A stretch of DNA of 64,000 nt from UBA6059 sp040219045 (GCA_965229505.1 OZ245881.1:5343111-5407110), one strand, 5' to 3'; counted from the first letter of the stretch, positions 1 to 8,240 are shown. Translations and numbers: made by a program. Notes: generated by a model from the letters alone, not told the origin.

Positions 1-726
1 TCTCTTCAACTTCTCCCCGTGCACATATTTGCTAACGAAAGAACCGCCAAAAATGCCAAAAACGGCAAACAACGAGAAGATGAGAACGAAAGACCAATCG
101 ATAGTCTGAATTCCTATATCTCCTAAAAAGCCGATTAAAGATTTTACGGCAATAATGATGAGCGAGGTACCTACTGCCAGCTTCATCGGCAGCCTCGCAA
201 GCAATACCAACGCCGGGATAATCAGAAAGCCACCCCCGGCTCCCACTAAGCCAGTCACTATACCCACCAAGGCACCTTCGATAAGGATCAGTGGGTAGTT
301 GAACTTCACTTCACTTTCATCTACCTCCGGTCGCGTTCCGCTTCTGATCATTGAAAAAGCAGATACGAACATGATTACACCAAAAAATAGCATGAGCATC
401 ATGCCTTTCTCTAAGACTAATCCACCGATTGACATTTCAGCAGGAATGGCCGGAACGATAAATTTGCGCGTAGAGTATACGGCGATGAAGGATGGTATTG
501 CGAAAACCACAGCGGTCTTGTAGTCCAATTGCTGCTTCAGCATGTAGCTAAATGAACCGATCAGACTGGTTAATCCTACAATGAACAAAGAATAGGCAGT
601 TGCGAGGACAGGATCTATGTTCAGAAAGTATACCATTACGGGTACGGTCAATATAGACCCTCCTCCACCAATGAGTCCCATGGTAAAACCTATCACTACC
701 GCCGCTACAAATCCTATCAACTCCAT
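1..726 (-). CDS. Sulfite exporter TauE/SafE family membrane protein (3' end outside window)
   Basis: The reverse strand is open from an ATG at 726 to the window edge (242 codons, no stop seen). The product begins MELIGFVAAVVIGFTMGLIGG and is strongly hydrophobic. It contains two copies of the TauE/SafE-type glycine-rich turn: IGGGGSILTVPV near residue 20 and VGAGGGFLIIPALVLL near residue 170. This pseudo-repeat of membrane helices around Gly-rich loops is typical of the family, which exports sulfite or other sulfur oxyanions or organosulfonates. It lies 45 bp downstream of an ArsR-type regulator on the same strand, so the two probably form an operon. The substrate is not determined by sequence; a sulfur compound is the usual guess. 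Confidence 0.85.
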   Translation of the reverse strand, partial: MELIGFVAAVVIGFTMGLIGGGGSILTVPVMVYFLNIDPVLATAYSLFIVGLTSLIGSFSYMLKQQLDYKTAVVFAIPSFIAVYSTRKFIVPAIPAEMSIGGLVLEKGMMLMLFFGVIMFVSAFSMIRSGTRPEVDESEVKFNYPLILIEGALVGIVTGLVGAGGGFLIIPALVLLARLPMKLAVGTSLIIIAVKSLIGFLGDIGIQTIDWSFVLIFSLFAVFGIFGGSFVSKYVHGEKLKR

Positions 727-771
727 CTTAGCTCTTATATGAACACTTCTTCATGTATCACTGCAAATTTT

Positions 772-1083
772 TTAAGGCAGGATCAGGTTGCAGTTCTGCA
801 TGCAGTGGATCACCTCGGTCACTTCCTTCATCTTGAGTGAGTAGTAGATATTTTTACCCTCTCGCTCCGATCTCAGTATACCTTTCAACTTCATATTGGA
901 CAGGTGATGAGAAGTCAGCGACTGCTCGGAATCGAGCTTTTGACAAATGTCATTGACCGACATGCGCTCATTGTCAGTCAACAAATCAATAATCCCAATG
1001 CGCAAAGGATGTGCGATGGTTTTCAATATAAAAGCTACTTTTTCGAGCTTCTCTACATCGATCAATGTCTTCGTTGCAATCAT
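772..1083 (-). CDS. ArsR family winged-helix transcriptional regulator
   Basis: 103 residues starting MIATKTLIDVEKLEK. An in-frame upstream ATG at 1173 would add a non-conserved leader running through the operator, so 1083 is the better start. The ArsR/SmtB pattern is clear: AHPLRIGIIDLL near residue 25, SVNDICQKL, the recognition helix SLTSHHLSNMKLKGIL (55-70) and the wing EREGKNIYYSL (73-83). Cysteines are at 47, 94 and 98; the C-terminal CMQNC pair could be a thiol or metal sensor, but that is inference. It precedes a TauE/SafE exporter and is divergent from a DUF819 transporter, with a palindrome 9 bp upstream of its start, consistent with autoregulation. Confidence 0.88.
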   Translation of the reverse strand: MIATKTLIDVEKLEKVAFILKTIAHPLRIGIIDLLTDNERMSVNDICQKLDSEQSLTSHHLSNMKLKGILRSEREGKNIYYSLKMKEVTEVIHCMQNCNLILP

Positions 1084-1092
1084 AATGCAAAC

Positions 1093-1112
1093 ATATGAAC
1101 ATATATTCATAT
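1093..1112. promoter_or_regulatory. Perfect inverted repeat, probable ArsR operator
   Basis: ATATGAA and TTCATAT are perfect inverted arms separated by 6 bases, and AT-rich palindromic sequence extends a few bases further. The site lies in the divergent region 9 bp upstream of the arsR-type start and about 100 bp upstream of the DUF819 gene. ArsR-family operators are typically AT-rich dyads of this size. Binding by this regulator is inferred. Confidence 0.65.
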
Positions 1113-1214
1113 ATACAAGTATTAAAAATTGAAATGAACAACCTTGTTCCTGTAATCTGCCAGGTACTTTCATTCAAAAAGCACTATTTTCCCAATTCTA
1201 AAACTAATCTTCAG

Positions 1215-2369
1215 ATGCAGGATTCTCTGGGCGTACTCGCTATTCTCTCTCTCAATGTGGTCATTTGTGAATGGCTTTGTCGTCATACCTTCTTTAGACA
1301 TTTCGGCACTACCCTGCTCGTGATCCTATTCACGGCGGTAGTTGCCAACATTGGCATCATTCCTTCAGCATCTAACGCACCGGGCATTTACAGTGGTATT
1401 TTCACCTACGTTGCACCGATTTCGATATTCTTTTTGCTTCTAGGCGTCAACTTGAGCCATCTGAAAAAGGCAGGCCTACCTATGCTCATTATGTTTTTTG
1501 CAGGCGCGGCGAGCACAGCTATCGGGGCTATCATCGCTGTGCAGGTGGTAGGAGGTGAAGCACTCGGGAGTAGTTATAAGGCCCTGGCGGGAATGATGAC
1601 CGGGACGTATATTGGCGGTAGCGTCAACTTCAATGCAATAGCTCTGCACTATGATGTAGCGAAAGATGGCAGCCTCTACGCCGGCACAGTGGCGGTCGAC
1701 AACATCCTCACTGCATTGTGGATGATCTGCTCGCTCCTGTTTCCCAAGCTGCTCCAAAAATGGTTGCCCAGAAAGCAGCTCAATGCCAATGAAGAACTCT
1801 CCGACCAGCAGATCGCTGATATTCACAATGAGCACGAAAGTGTTGACCCTATGCAACTTGCCCTTTTGGTCTTTATGGGTGCTGGTGTACTTTGGCTCTC
1901 TAATCTGATTGCAGGTATGCTAGCGGAAAATGGGATCAACTTCCCTTCTATTCTCATCCTGACAACCTTTGCTCTGATCATGGCGCAAGTGCCTGCCATT
2001 CAAAGAATCAATGGCGCTAAACTTCTGGGATTGTATGCAGTGTATCTGTTCCTAGCAGTGATCGGTGCTTTCTGTGAGCTAGCCGCATTAGGAAAGATCG
2101 GCTCTCTCGCGATAGTAGTCATGGCTTTCACCACAACTATTGTGGTCATTCACGGTCTGATTATCTACTTTATTGGCGGTGTGCTCAAGCAGGACTGGGA
2201 TCTAGTAGCTGTCGCTAGCCAGGCCAACGTAGGTGGCCCTTCTTCTGCCATGGCCCTGGCCAAGAGTCTCAATAGATCAGACCTGATTCTACCGTCTATT
2301 CTTGTAGGTACACTAGGTGCTGGAGTAGGCACTTATGTGGGCTTCTTCGTTGCAGAGATCGTTCTATAG
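1215..2369 (+). CDS. DUF819 family integral membrane protein (putative transporter)
   Basis: 384 residues from the ATG at 1215 (MQDSLGVLAILSLNVVICEW). The reading frame is open back to 1095, but that extension would place the operator inside the coding sequence. The protein is hydrophobic throughout with about ten likely membrane segments. It has the layout of DUF819 (YjcL-like) proteins: LGVNLSHLKKAGLPMLIMF, then GTYIGGSVNFNAIA near residue 130, and a related Gly/Asn motif SQANVGGPSSAMALAKSL near the C terminus. These duplicated helix-breaking motifs resemble those of symporters. Transport activity is expected, but the substrate is unknown. It is divergent from the ArsR/TauE pair and probably shares its operator. 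Confidence 0.8.
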   Translation: MQDSLGVLAILSLNVVICEWLCRHTFFRHFGTTLLVILFTAVVANIGIIPSASNAPGIYSGIFTYVAPISIFFLLLGVNLSHLKKAGLPMLIMFFAGAASTAIGAIIAVQVVGGEALGSSYKALAGMMTGTYIGGSVNFNAIALHYDVAKDGSLYAGTVAVDNILTALWMICSLLFPKLLQKWLPRKQLNANEELSDQQIADIHNEHESVDPMQLALLVFMGAGVLWLSNLIAGMLAENGINFPSILILTTFALIMAQVPAIQRINGAKLLGLYAVYLFLAVIGAFCELAALGKIGSLAIVVMAFTTTIVVIHGLIIYFIGGVLKQDWDLVAVASQANVGGPSSAMALAKSLNRSDLILPSILVGTLGAGVGTYVGFFVAEIVL

Positions 2370-2374
2370 ACCGC

Positions 2375-2405
2375 TTGCGACCTGTGCCCATTTCTGCTAT
2401 TTTTG
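2375..2405 (+). promoter_or_regulatory. Bacteroidota-type promoter (-33 TTG, -7 TATTTTTG)
   Basis: TTG at 2375-2377 is followed after 20 bases by TATTTTTG at 2398-2405, a full match to the Bacteroidota -7 consensus TAnnTTTG at normal spacing. The ATG of the zinc hydrolase gene is 24 bp downstream. Inferred from sequence only. Confidence 0.55.
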
Positions 2406-2428
2406 ATTTGAACTAACCACTTTTTCTC

Positions 2429-4072
2429 ATGATCAATCGCGTAATACTTCCACTCTTATTTATTACGGTAGCTGCCTGTACACCTCAAACCAAAGAAGCT
2501 CCTCCCGTACAGGTTGAAGAGACTTCAGGTGCGCAAGCGCTGTTGGACAACTACACCACAGTGAAGTTGACTGCTGATTTATCTCACCTGTCGGATAACC
2601 AAAAGGAAATGATCAAGGTGCTCATTGATGCCGCGAAAATCATGGATGATCTGTTCTGGTATGAGGCTTATGGCGATCGCGACCAGCTACTTTCATCGAT
2701 CACGGATAAAGACGCCCGCAAGTATGCCATGATTAACTATGGTCCATGGGATCGGCTCGATAACAATACACCATTTATTGACGGGGTGGGTGAAAAGCCT
2801 GCTGGAGCCAATTTCTACCCGGCAGATATGACCAAGGAGGAGTTCGAGGCAGCTGACATTGCTGATAAGACGAGCCTCTACACCTTCATTAGAAGAGACG
2901 AAAGTGGACAGTTGATCTCTGTACCCTACCGCGAAATGTTTGATGAGCAGGTGGCCAGAGTGGGTTCGCTATTGCGTCAAGCTGCTGAGCTAGCGGAAGA
3001 TCCCGGCTTGAAGACCTACCTCAGTTTACGCGCTGATGCCATTGAGACTGACGACTACCAGCCAAGTGACATGGCCTGGATGGACATGAAGACCAACCCC
3101 ATCGATGTGGTGATCGGGCCGATCGAGAATTATGAGGATCAGCTCTACAACTACAAAGCAGCCCATGAAGCTTATGTATTGATCAAAGACATGGCCTGGA
3201 GTGAGCGGCTCTCTAAGTATGCGGCTTACCTACCGGAATTGCAGGTCGGTCTACCCGTACCGGATGCTTACAAGCAGGAGAAGCCCGGGTCAGATGCTGA
3301 TCTCAACGCCTATGATGTGGTATACTACGCCGGTGACTGTAACTCTGGCAGCAAGACCATCGCTATCAACCTACCCAACGATGAGGAGGTCCAGTTGGCC
3401 AAGGGCTCGCGCCGCTTGCAGCTCAAGAATGCGATGCAGGCCAAGTTTGACAAGATCATGATCCCAATCGCTGATATGCTGATTGCCGAGGAGCAACGTG
3501 CCAATATCACTTTTGATGCCTTCTTCGCCAATACCATGTTTCATGAGGTGGCACATGGCTTGGGCATTAAAAATACCATCAATGATAACGGTGCGGTCAG
3601 AAGCACTATCAAAGAACACTACAGCGCCTTGGAAGAAGGCAAAGCTGATGTCCTCGGTCTTTACATGATCACACAGCTCATGGACAAGGGCGAACTAGAC
3701 GGAGACATCAAAGACTACTACACTACTTTCATGGCCGGCATCTTCCGCTCAGTCCGCTTCGGTGCAAGCAGTGCCCACGGCAAAGCCAATATGATCCGAT
3801 TTAACTTCTTTAAAGAATACGGAGCATTTTCTAAAGACGAAGCTACCGGTCGCTATCGAGTGGATTATGATAAAATGAAGCTGGCCATGGATGCCCTGTC
3901 AGTAAAGATTCTCACCCTGCAGGGAGATGGTGACTATGATGGTGTGGCAGCCTTGGTGGCCGAAAAAGGCTCCATTGACGCAGCACTTCGGGCTGACCTT
4001 GACCGACTAGCCTCTGCTGGGATTCCCGTGGATATCGTATTTGAGCAGGGTGTGGATGTGTTGGGGTTGTAG
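2429..4072 (+). CDS. Dipeptidyl-peptidase III (M49)-like zinc hydrolase, lipoprotein
   Basis: 547 residues. The N terminus is a short lipoprotein signal with a lipobox ending at Cys16 (ITVAAC). Zinc-peptidase residues are evident: HEVAH at 372-376 and EEGKAD at 402-407, about 26 residues later, the arrangement of M49-like proteins (His, Glu, His, then Glu). Classical dipeptidyl-peptidase III carries HEXXXH, whereas this protein has HEXXH. Members of this group are common in Bacteroidota and are annotated as Zn-dependent hydrolases or peptidases. It is probably anchored in the cell envelope and acts on peptides. The gene is monocistronic with a good promoter. Family placement is fairly secure; the substrate is unknown. 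Confidence 0.78.
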   Translation: MINRVILPLLFITVAACTPQTKEAPPVQVEETSGAQALLDNYTTVKLTADLSHLSDNQKEMIKVLIDAAKIMDDLFWYEAYGDRDQLLSSITDKDARKYAMINYGPWDRLDNNTPFIDGVGEKPAGANFYPADMTKEEFEAADIADKTSLYTFIRRDESGQLISVPYREMFDEQVARVGSLLRQAAELAEDPGLKTYLSLRADAIETDDYQPSDMAWMDMKTNPIDVVIGPIENYEDQLYNYKAAHEAYVLIKDMAWSERLSKYAAYLPELQVGLPVPDAYKQEKPGSDADLNAYDVVYYAGDCNSGSKTIAINLPNDEEVQLAKGSRRLQLKNAMQAKFDKIMIPIADMLIAEEQRANITFDAFFANTMFHEVAHGLGIKNTINDNGAVRSTIKEHYSALEEGKADVLGLYMITQLMDKGELDGDIKDYYTTFMAGIFRSVRFGASSAHGKANMIRFNFFKEYGAFSKDEATGRYRVDYDKMKLAMDALSVKILTLQGDGDYDGVAALVAEKGSIDAALRADLDRLASAGIPVDIVFEQGVDVLGL

Positions 4073-4092
4073 TATTTTGGATCTGGGAAAGA

Positions 4093-4242
4093 TCAAGACT
4101 TTTTAACTTCTTTGAAGAACGTGAAGATAAAAAAGAAGATCATTAGTCCTGCGAACCACAATGGATCAATTATTATATCCGTGGCATATGCGATGATTAA
4201 AAATACCATCCCAGAAAAACCGATAAGTTGAACAAGACGCAT
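4093..4242 (-). CDS. Small membrane protein, 49 residues
   Basis: A complete short frame begins with ATG at 4242 and ends with TGA at 4093. The product MRLVQLIGFSGMVFLIIAYA continues to a second hydrophobic stretch (LWFAGLMIFFFIFTFF) and a basic tail (KEVKKS). Two membrane helices with a short polar loop (TDIIID) give a hairpin topology with a positive C-terminal end. The composition is far from random for an intergenic stretch. It lies downstream of the thioredoxin gene on the same strand, but a terminator separates the two. I do not recognise a family; translation is inferred from the hydrophobic pattern. Confidence 0.55.
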   Translation of the reverse strand: MRLVQLIGFSGMVFLIIAYATDIIIDPLWFAGLMIFFFIFTFFKEVKKS

Positions 4243-4252
4243 ATGATTGAAT

Positions 4253-4283
4253 AAAAAAAAGCGCTGAACCCAGCGCTTTTTTT
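4253..4283. terminator. Bidirectional rho-independent terminator
   Basis: A GCGCTG / CAGCGC stem with a 4-base loop is flanked by eight A residues on the left and seven T residues on the right, so it works on either strand. It lies 21 bp beyond the stop of the thioredoxin gene (minus strand) and just upstream of the small membrane-protein gene. Confidence 0.85.
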
Positions 4284-4303
4284 ACCCTTTAACCTAATAG
4301 TTG

Positions 4304-4861
4304 TTAATCACCAAGAGGGGAATCGTATCCTTTCATGAATTCGTCCCACTTCATTGATTTGTAATTCTCTTCGCCAAAGTACCTAAGCACCGCATCAAAG
4401 AAGGGCGCCTTCTGATAACCAGGTAGCGGAGAGAGTATCCTAAATTCTTCATCCATGAACACACCCATTGGGTAGCTCAGATTATTATTGGTCAGCGCAA
4501 CTGCCAGTTCATGCACACCTTTTCGACCACCGGGGATGAACTTAAAAGTGTGTCCATTAAAAACTACTTCCTCGCTTTGCTCCGCATCAAACTTCACATT
4601 GTGAAAGTTTTCATTCATATAAGCAGCGATATCCGGATGATTAAAGGTCTGTGCATCCATTTTTTTGCACCATCCACACCAGTCGGTGTAGATATCTATG
4701 AATATCTTCTTTGGATTAGCCTTATTGGCTTCAATGGCCTCCTCAAAGGTGAGCCAGTTCACTTTTGACTCGGCCTTCTTAGTACCTGTGAAGGAGCTAA
4801 GGCCAACTGCTAGCATCAGAACTGCTGCCAGTGTGAGTTTAATATTTATCATTGATTTCAT
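4304..4861 (-). CDS. Secreted thioredoxin-fold protein (CGWC)
   Basis: 185 residues with an N-terminal signal peptide of about 25 residues (hydrophobic core LTLAAVLMLAVGL). The redox motif WCGWCK has cysteines at 62 and 65 and follows the beta strand KIFIDIYTD, as in thioredoxin-like (DUF255/thioredoxin_7) proteins of Bacteroidota. The fragment NLSYPMGVFMDEE holds the cis-proline region of the fold. A periplasmic disulfide reductase or exchange role is likely. ATG codons at 4861 and 4852 are both plausible starts. It is transcribed alone and ends at a strong terminator. Confidence 0.82.
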   Translation of the reverse strand: MKSMINIKLTLAAVLMLAVGLSSFTGTKKAESKVNWLTFEEAIEANKANPKKIFIDIYTDWCGWCKKMDAQTFNHPDIAAYMNENFHNVKFDAEQSEEVVFNGHTFKFIPGGRKGVHELAVALTNNNLSYPMGVFMDEEFRILSPLPGYQKAPFFDAVLRYFGEENYKSMKWDEFMKGYDSPLGD

Positions 4862-5015
4862 AGGAATGATCGCTTTGATAAATAAAATTAATAATTATTT
4901 ATCTCATCTGCGAAGTGAATATTCAACGGCGCAATCGCTCATTTAGTTCGTCATCAGTCGTACATATCCACAATTCCCCTTTTAAATTATATTAGCGATA
5001 GATAAATACCGGAAA

Positions 5016-5558
5016 ATGAAGAGAGCAGAAGCAAGAAATATTCTTGAAGATATGACAAAAGGCGAAAGTCTTCTTAGGCATGCGCGAAGTGTGGAGTTGG
5101 TGATGGAGGCCTATGCCAAGCACTATGGGGAAGATCTTGAAGAATGGGCCATCACGGGCATGCTGCATGATGCTGACTATGAGGCCTGGCCGGAAGAGCA
5201 CCCTAATAAGATAGTGGGGCTACTCAAAGAAAAGGGAGAAGACAAAATCGCTCATGCTATTTCTGCACACTACACTAAATGGAATGTGCCCTACGACACC
5301 TTGCTTTCAAAGGCGCTGCTTGCCTGTGACGAAATCACTGGGTTTATCATCGCCTGCTGCCAGGTGCGTCCTGACGGTATTACTTCATTGACTCCTAAGT
5401 CAGTTAAGAAAAAGCTGAAGTCCAAAGGCTTTGCTGCAACCGTGGAGCGGAGTGAGGTGCAGGCTGGACTGGAGCTGCTCGAAGTTGACCAGGACGCGCA
5501 CATTCAATTTATCATTGACGTATTAAAAGCTAATAAGGAGGAATTGAATATTGGATAG
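5016..5558 (+). CDS. HD-domain hydrolase
   Basis: 180 cytoplasmic residues. The HD metal-binding pattern is visible: His22 (LLRHARSVE), His-Asp at 51-52 (GMLHDADYE), His62 and His85 (ISAHYTKW), and Asp105 (LLACDEITG). This short HD type is widespread and is usually annotated as an HDIG or HD phosphohydrolase acting on nucleotides or phosphate esters. No partner domain is present. It is followed closely by a phosphotriesterase-like gene that appears to have its own promoter. The substrate cannot be inferred. Confidence 0.82.
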   Translation: MKRAEARNILEDMTKGESLLRHARSVELVMEAYAKHYGEDLEEWAITGMLHDADYEAWPEEHPNKIVGLLKEKGEDKIAHAISAHYTKWNVPYDTLLSKALLACDEITGFIIACCQVRPDGITSLTPKSVKKKLKSKGFAATVERSEVQAGLELLEVDQDAHIQFIIDVLKANKEELNIG

Positions 5559-5562
5559 TAGC

Positions 5563-5591
5563 CTTCGAGACGTTCTATTCGTATAGCTTTG
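5563..5591 (+). promoter_or_regulatory. Probable promoter (TTCG / TAGCTTTG)
   Basis: TAGCTTTG at 5584-5591 matches the Bacteroidota -7 consensus TAnnTTTG, with TTCG at 5563-5566 in the -33 position, 17 bases upstream. The -7 element overlaps a possible TTG start at 5589, which argues that the downstream gene starts at the ATG at 5607. Confidence 0.4.
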
Positions 5592-5606
5592 TTATCTAGA
5601 GAGTAT

Positions 5607-6659
5607 ATGTCCCCTTCCCCTATCCCATTTTCAATTAAGTTCAGGACTCTTCAAGCCTTAATGTGGTTGCTAATGCCCATATTGTTGGTGATTTTTTCAT
5701 CATGCGAGCCTGAATACTATGGTCAAATACTTGGTGTAAATGGAATCATCAATAGCCAGCGGTCCGGGAATTGGCTGACGCATGAGCATATATTGGTTGA
5801 CTTTTCGGGAGCAGCATCCGCTAATGGGAAAAACTGGGATATAGCCGATGTGAAGGACAAAATGCTCCCCCACTTACTCAAGACTGAGTCACTTAACATT
5901 CAGACCTTCGTGGATGCTACACCCAATTTTCTCGGTAGAGATGTCGCACTTCTCCAGGAGATGACCACCAGCTCCCGCCTAAATATAATTACCAACACGG
6001 GGCTCTACGCTGCGGTGGACTACAAATACCTACCGGAATATGCCTTCGAAGAAACCGCTCAGCAGTTGGCTGATAGGTGGATCGCTGAACTGAGAGGAGG
6101 TATCGAGGGCACCAGCATCAGGCCTGGGTTTATTAAGATCAGCGTCAATGCCAATCAACCATTAAAAGCACTTGATCGCAAAATTGTCATCGCAGCAGGA
6201 CTTGCACATAAGGAAACGGGACTTACAATCGCTTCGCATACCGGACCGGCGCATGCAGCCTTCGAGCAGTTATCCATTCTCGATAGCGTGGGAGTAGCTC
6301 CAGAGGCTTTCATTTGGGTACATGCGCAGCAAGAGGATAACTTAGAAAACTACAAGAAAGCAGCTGAACTGGGCTGCTGGATCAGCCTTGATGGCTGGGG
6401 CTGGGAGCGCGATGAACATTATCGAAAACTACTCTATCTCAGAAGAAATGGCCTCCTAGCCAACCTCCTGATCTCACATGATGCGGGATGGTATGACCCT
6501 GCAAAACCGGAGGCCAAAGTCGCAACCTATGACTACATACCAAAGCAGCTCGTCGCAAGGATGAAGGCTGACGGTTTTGATATCAAAGAAGTGCACCAGC
6601 TACTTCATGATAATCCCATCAAGGCTTTCACTATCCTCAGAAGGTTAAAGGCGGACTGA
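5607..6659 (+). CDS. Phosphotriesterase-family metal hydrolase, lipoprotein
   Basis: 350 residues from ATG 5607. The N terminus is a membrane segment ending in a lipobox (VIFSSC, Cys33). The amidohydrolase/phosphotriesterase metal centre is complete: HEH at 59-61 (THEHIL), the lysine expected to be carboxylated at 177 (GFIKISVN), His211 (ASHTG), His239 (WVHAQ) and Asp292 (SHDAGW). Bacterial homologues act as lactonases, esterases or phosphotriesterases; the natural substrate is probably a lactone or ester. Lipidation suggests envelope location. An alternative TTG start at 5589 is less likely because it overlaps the promoter. Confidence 0.85.
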   Translation: MSPSPIPFSIKFRTLQALMWLLMPILLVIFSSCEPEYYGQILGVNGIINSQRSGNWLTHEHILVDFSGAASANGKNWDIADVKDKMLPHLLKTESLNIQTFVDATPNFLGRDVALLQEMTTSSRLNIITNTGLYAAVDYKYLPEYAFEETAQQLADRWIAELRGGIEGTSIRPGFIKISVNANQPLKALDRKIVIAAGLAHKETGLTIASHTGPAHAAFEQLSILDSVGVAPEAFIWVHAQQEDNLENYKKAAELGCWISLDGWGWERDEHYRKLLYLRRNGLLANLLISHDAGWYDPAKPEAKVATYDYIPKQLVARMKADGFDIKEVHQLLHDNPIKAFTILRRLKAD

Positions 6660-6701
6660 GCCACGAACAATCCTTGTGAATTCCACCGGGCAGTATCGTC
6701 T

Positions 6702-6725
6702 TGGCATGTTATTTGGTTCATGCCA
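6702..6725. promoter_or_regulatory. Inverted repeat with sigma-54-like spacing
   Basis: TGGCATG at 6702-6708 and CATGCCA at 6719-6725 are perfect 7-bp inverted arms separated by 10 bases. The same stretch reads TTGGCATGTTATTTGG, a GG-N10-GG arrangement resembling a -24/-12 promoter except that the -12 GC is GG. It lies 23 bp before the next ATG. Either an operator or a sigma-54-type promoter is possible. Confidence 0.35.
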
Positions 6726-6748
6726 GATGAACTCAAATAATAGGAATC

Positions 6749-7315
6749 ATGAAAACAACAACTTTACTATCCGCACTTGTTCTTTTATTCATCGCCGCTA
6801 GCTGCAACATTGAAGGAGTCGAAGGCCCTCCTGGCATTCCGGGTCGAGATGGTCTGGATGGACTCGATGGCGAAGAAGCCTATGTCTTTGAATACACTGC
6901 CGATTTCAGGGCACCCGATTATTCAGCGCTCTTTGAGCTTCCCGGTGACTTCACTATGCTCGAATCGGACGTGGCGCTGGTCTATCTGCTATGGGAAGTG
7001 CTTGAGGATGGTACGGAGATTTGGCGACCATTACCCATGTCGCTATTTACTGCAGACGGATTACTCCAATATAGCTTCGATCATTCGATCTTCGACGTTT
7101 CCGTCTTCCTTGATGCTGAGTTCCCACTCGGGTTTCTGGGGCCTGACTTAACGGATGCGTGGATCGTGCGTGTCGTCATCGTACCTGGTCTATTTGGTAC
7201 CAACGGACGCTATATTTCGCCGGTCAACTACGAGGATTACTCAGCCGTACAGGAGTATTACAGGCTCTCTCCTACCGGAATGGCTGAATCTGGCTACAAG
7301 AAATTAGAAGAGTAA
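6749..7315 (+). CDS. Lipoprotein with short collagen-like repeat
   Basis: 188 residues with a lipoprotein signal ending at Cys19 (FIAASCN). Immediately after it come about six Gly-X-Y triplets (VEGPPGIPGRDGLDGLDGEE, about residues 24-43), which would form a short collagen-like stalk. The rest is an acidic beta-rich domain with many aromatic residues and no recognisable motif. Proteins with this layout are common in Bacteroidota and are assumed to be surface or envelope lipoproteins; function is unknown. The gene is monocistronic, has its own terminator and is preceded by an inverted repeat. Confidence 0.75.
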   Translation: MKTTTLLSALVLLFIAASCNIEGVEGPPGIPGRDGLDGLDGEEAYVFEYTADFRAPDYSALFELPGDFTMLESDVALVYLLWEVLEDGTEIWRPLPMSLFTADGLLQYSFDHSIFDVSVFLDAEFPLGFLGPDLTDAWIVRVVIVPGLFGTNGRYISPVNYEDYSAVQEYYRLSPTGMAESGYKKLEE

Positions 7316-7341
7316 GTTTGACTCTTTTATTTTGATAATAT

Positions 7342-7371
7342 CACCTGACTTCAAGAGTCGGGTGTTTTTTT
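7342..7371 (+). terminator. Rho-independent terminator
   Basis: Stem CACCTGACT / AGTCGGGTG (one G-T pair) with a 5-base loop followed by seven T residues, 27 bp after the stop of the collagen-repeat lipoprotein. Confidence 0.85.
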
Positions 7372-7491
7372 GGCAGTCAATTGCATAGCTCTGATGAAAA
7401 TCATCCACCAGAATAGACTCAGCTGATTTTAGTCACGGTTGTACACTCCTGTTTTCAATAACTTCTGTGAGTTCAACCAAACCGAGAAGTC

Positions 7492-8223
7492 ATGAAATCA
7501 TATTCTGAATTTATCGTTAGCTGGCAGGAAAATGTAGAACTCTGGTCTATGTTTTTCCTAGTGCTGGCATTTCTTGTTTTTGTATTCTATTCCACTGGAT
7601 TCATTGTATCAAAGGATCGGAGTAAGCTTTATGACTATGTGAGTACTCACGAAATTCCGGCATTCATGAATCTGATCGTGATGGTTTCTCTGAGTATTAC
7701 ATTCTTTGCTAACAGTCTGCTCATTGGAGAGTTTAAGACTGCAAATAATTTCGAATTGATTATCCAGTCTATCGGCTCTTTGGTTATTGGTGGTATGTTT
7801 TATTATGTAATGAGAGTTCTTCTCAAGATATATTACCCCTTCTACTTGGCGAAGCACTTAAAGCGGATAAGGTTCAAACCGATGAAGTCGTCAAGTGGCA
7901 ACCAAATGAAGCTGCTCAATGAAGATGAGGAGGATCTTCATTTAACCCAGGAACAAATTGAACATGAGGAAATATTCGCCTTTGACTATGACGTATGGAT
8001 AGATGAAGAAACTGGGGAGAAAGTGGTTGAGAAATATGACATTCACCATACCAATCAGGTATGTGATAAATGTAGATTCAGGACACTAAGAGAGCTCAAG
8101 GAGGAGGTTGAAAAGATGCCAACCCAGACTGAAGGAGGCGAATTGACCAAATATTACAAGTGCGATTATTGTGGTCATCATGAAGAGAAAAAGAAACATT
8201 TATCTCCACTTAATGAAAGTTAG
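7492..8223 (+). CDS. Membrane protein with C-terminal zinc-ribbon-like cysteines
   Basis: 243 residues. Three membrane helices are likely at about 18-38, 57-78 and 90-118. A long hydrophilic, acidic C-terminal domain follows. It holds two cysteine pairs, CDKC at 191-194 and CDYC at 224-227, spaced as in a zinc ribbon, plus several histidines nearby. The N-terminal half resembles small DUF350-like bundles only in general layout, so I do not assign a family. The domain probably binds zinc on the cytoplasmic side. It stands alone between two hairpins. Function is unknown. Confidence 0.7.
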   Translation: MKSYSEFIVSWQENVELWSMFFLVLAFLVFVFYSTGFIVSKDRSKLYDYVSTHEIPAFMNLIVMVSLSITFFANSLLIGEFKTANNFELIIQSIGSLVIGGMFYYVMRVLLKIYYPFYLAKHLKRIRFKPMKSSSGNQMKLLNEDEEDLHLTQEQIEHEEIFAFDYDVWIDEETGEKVVEKYDIHHTNQVCDKCRFRTLRELKEEVEKMPTQTEGGELTKYYKCDYCGHHEEKKKHLSPLNES

Positions 8224-8240
8224 ACCTTCTAGCTTTCTAA

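Noticed and set aside
1095..1214. N-terminal extension of the DUF819 protein
   Set aside because: It would run through the operator palindrome and has non-conserved sequence; ATG 1215 gives a proper membrane-protein start.
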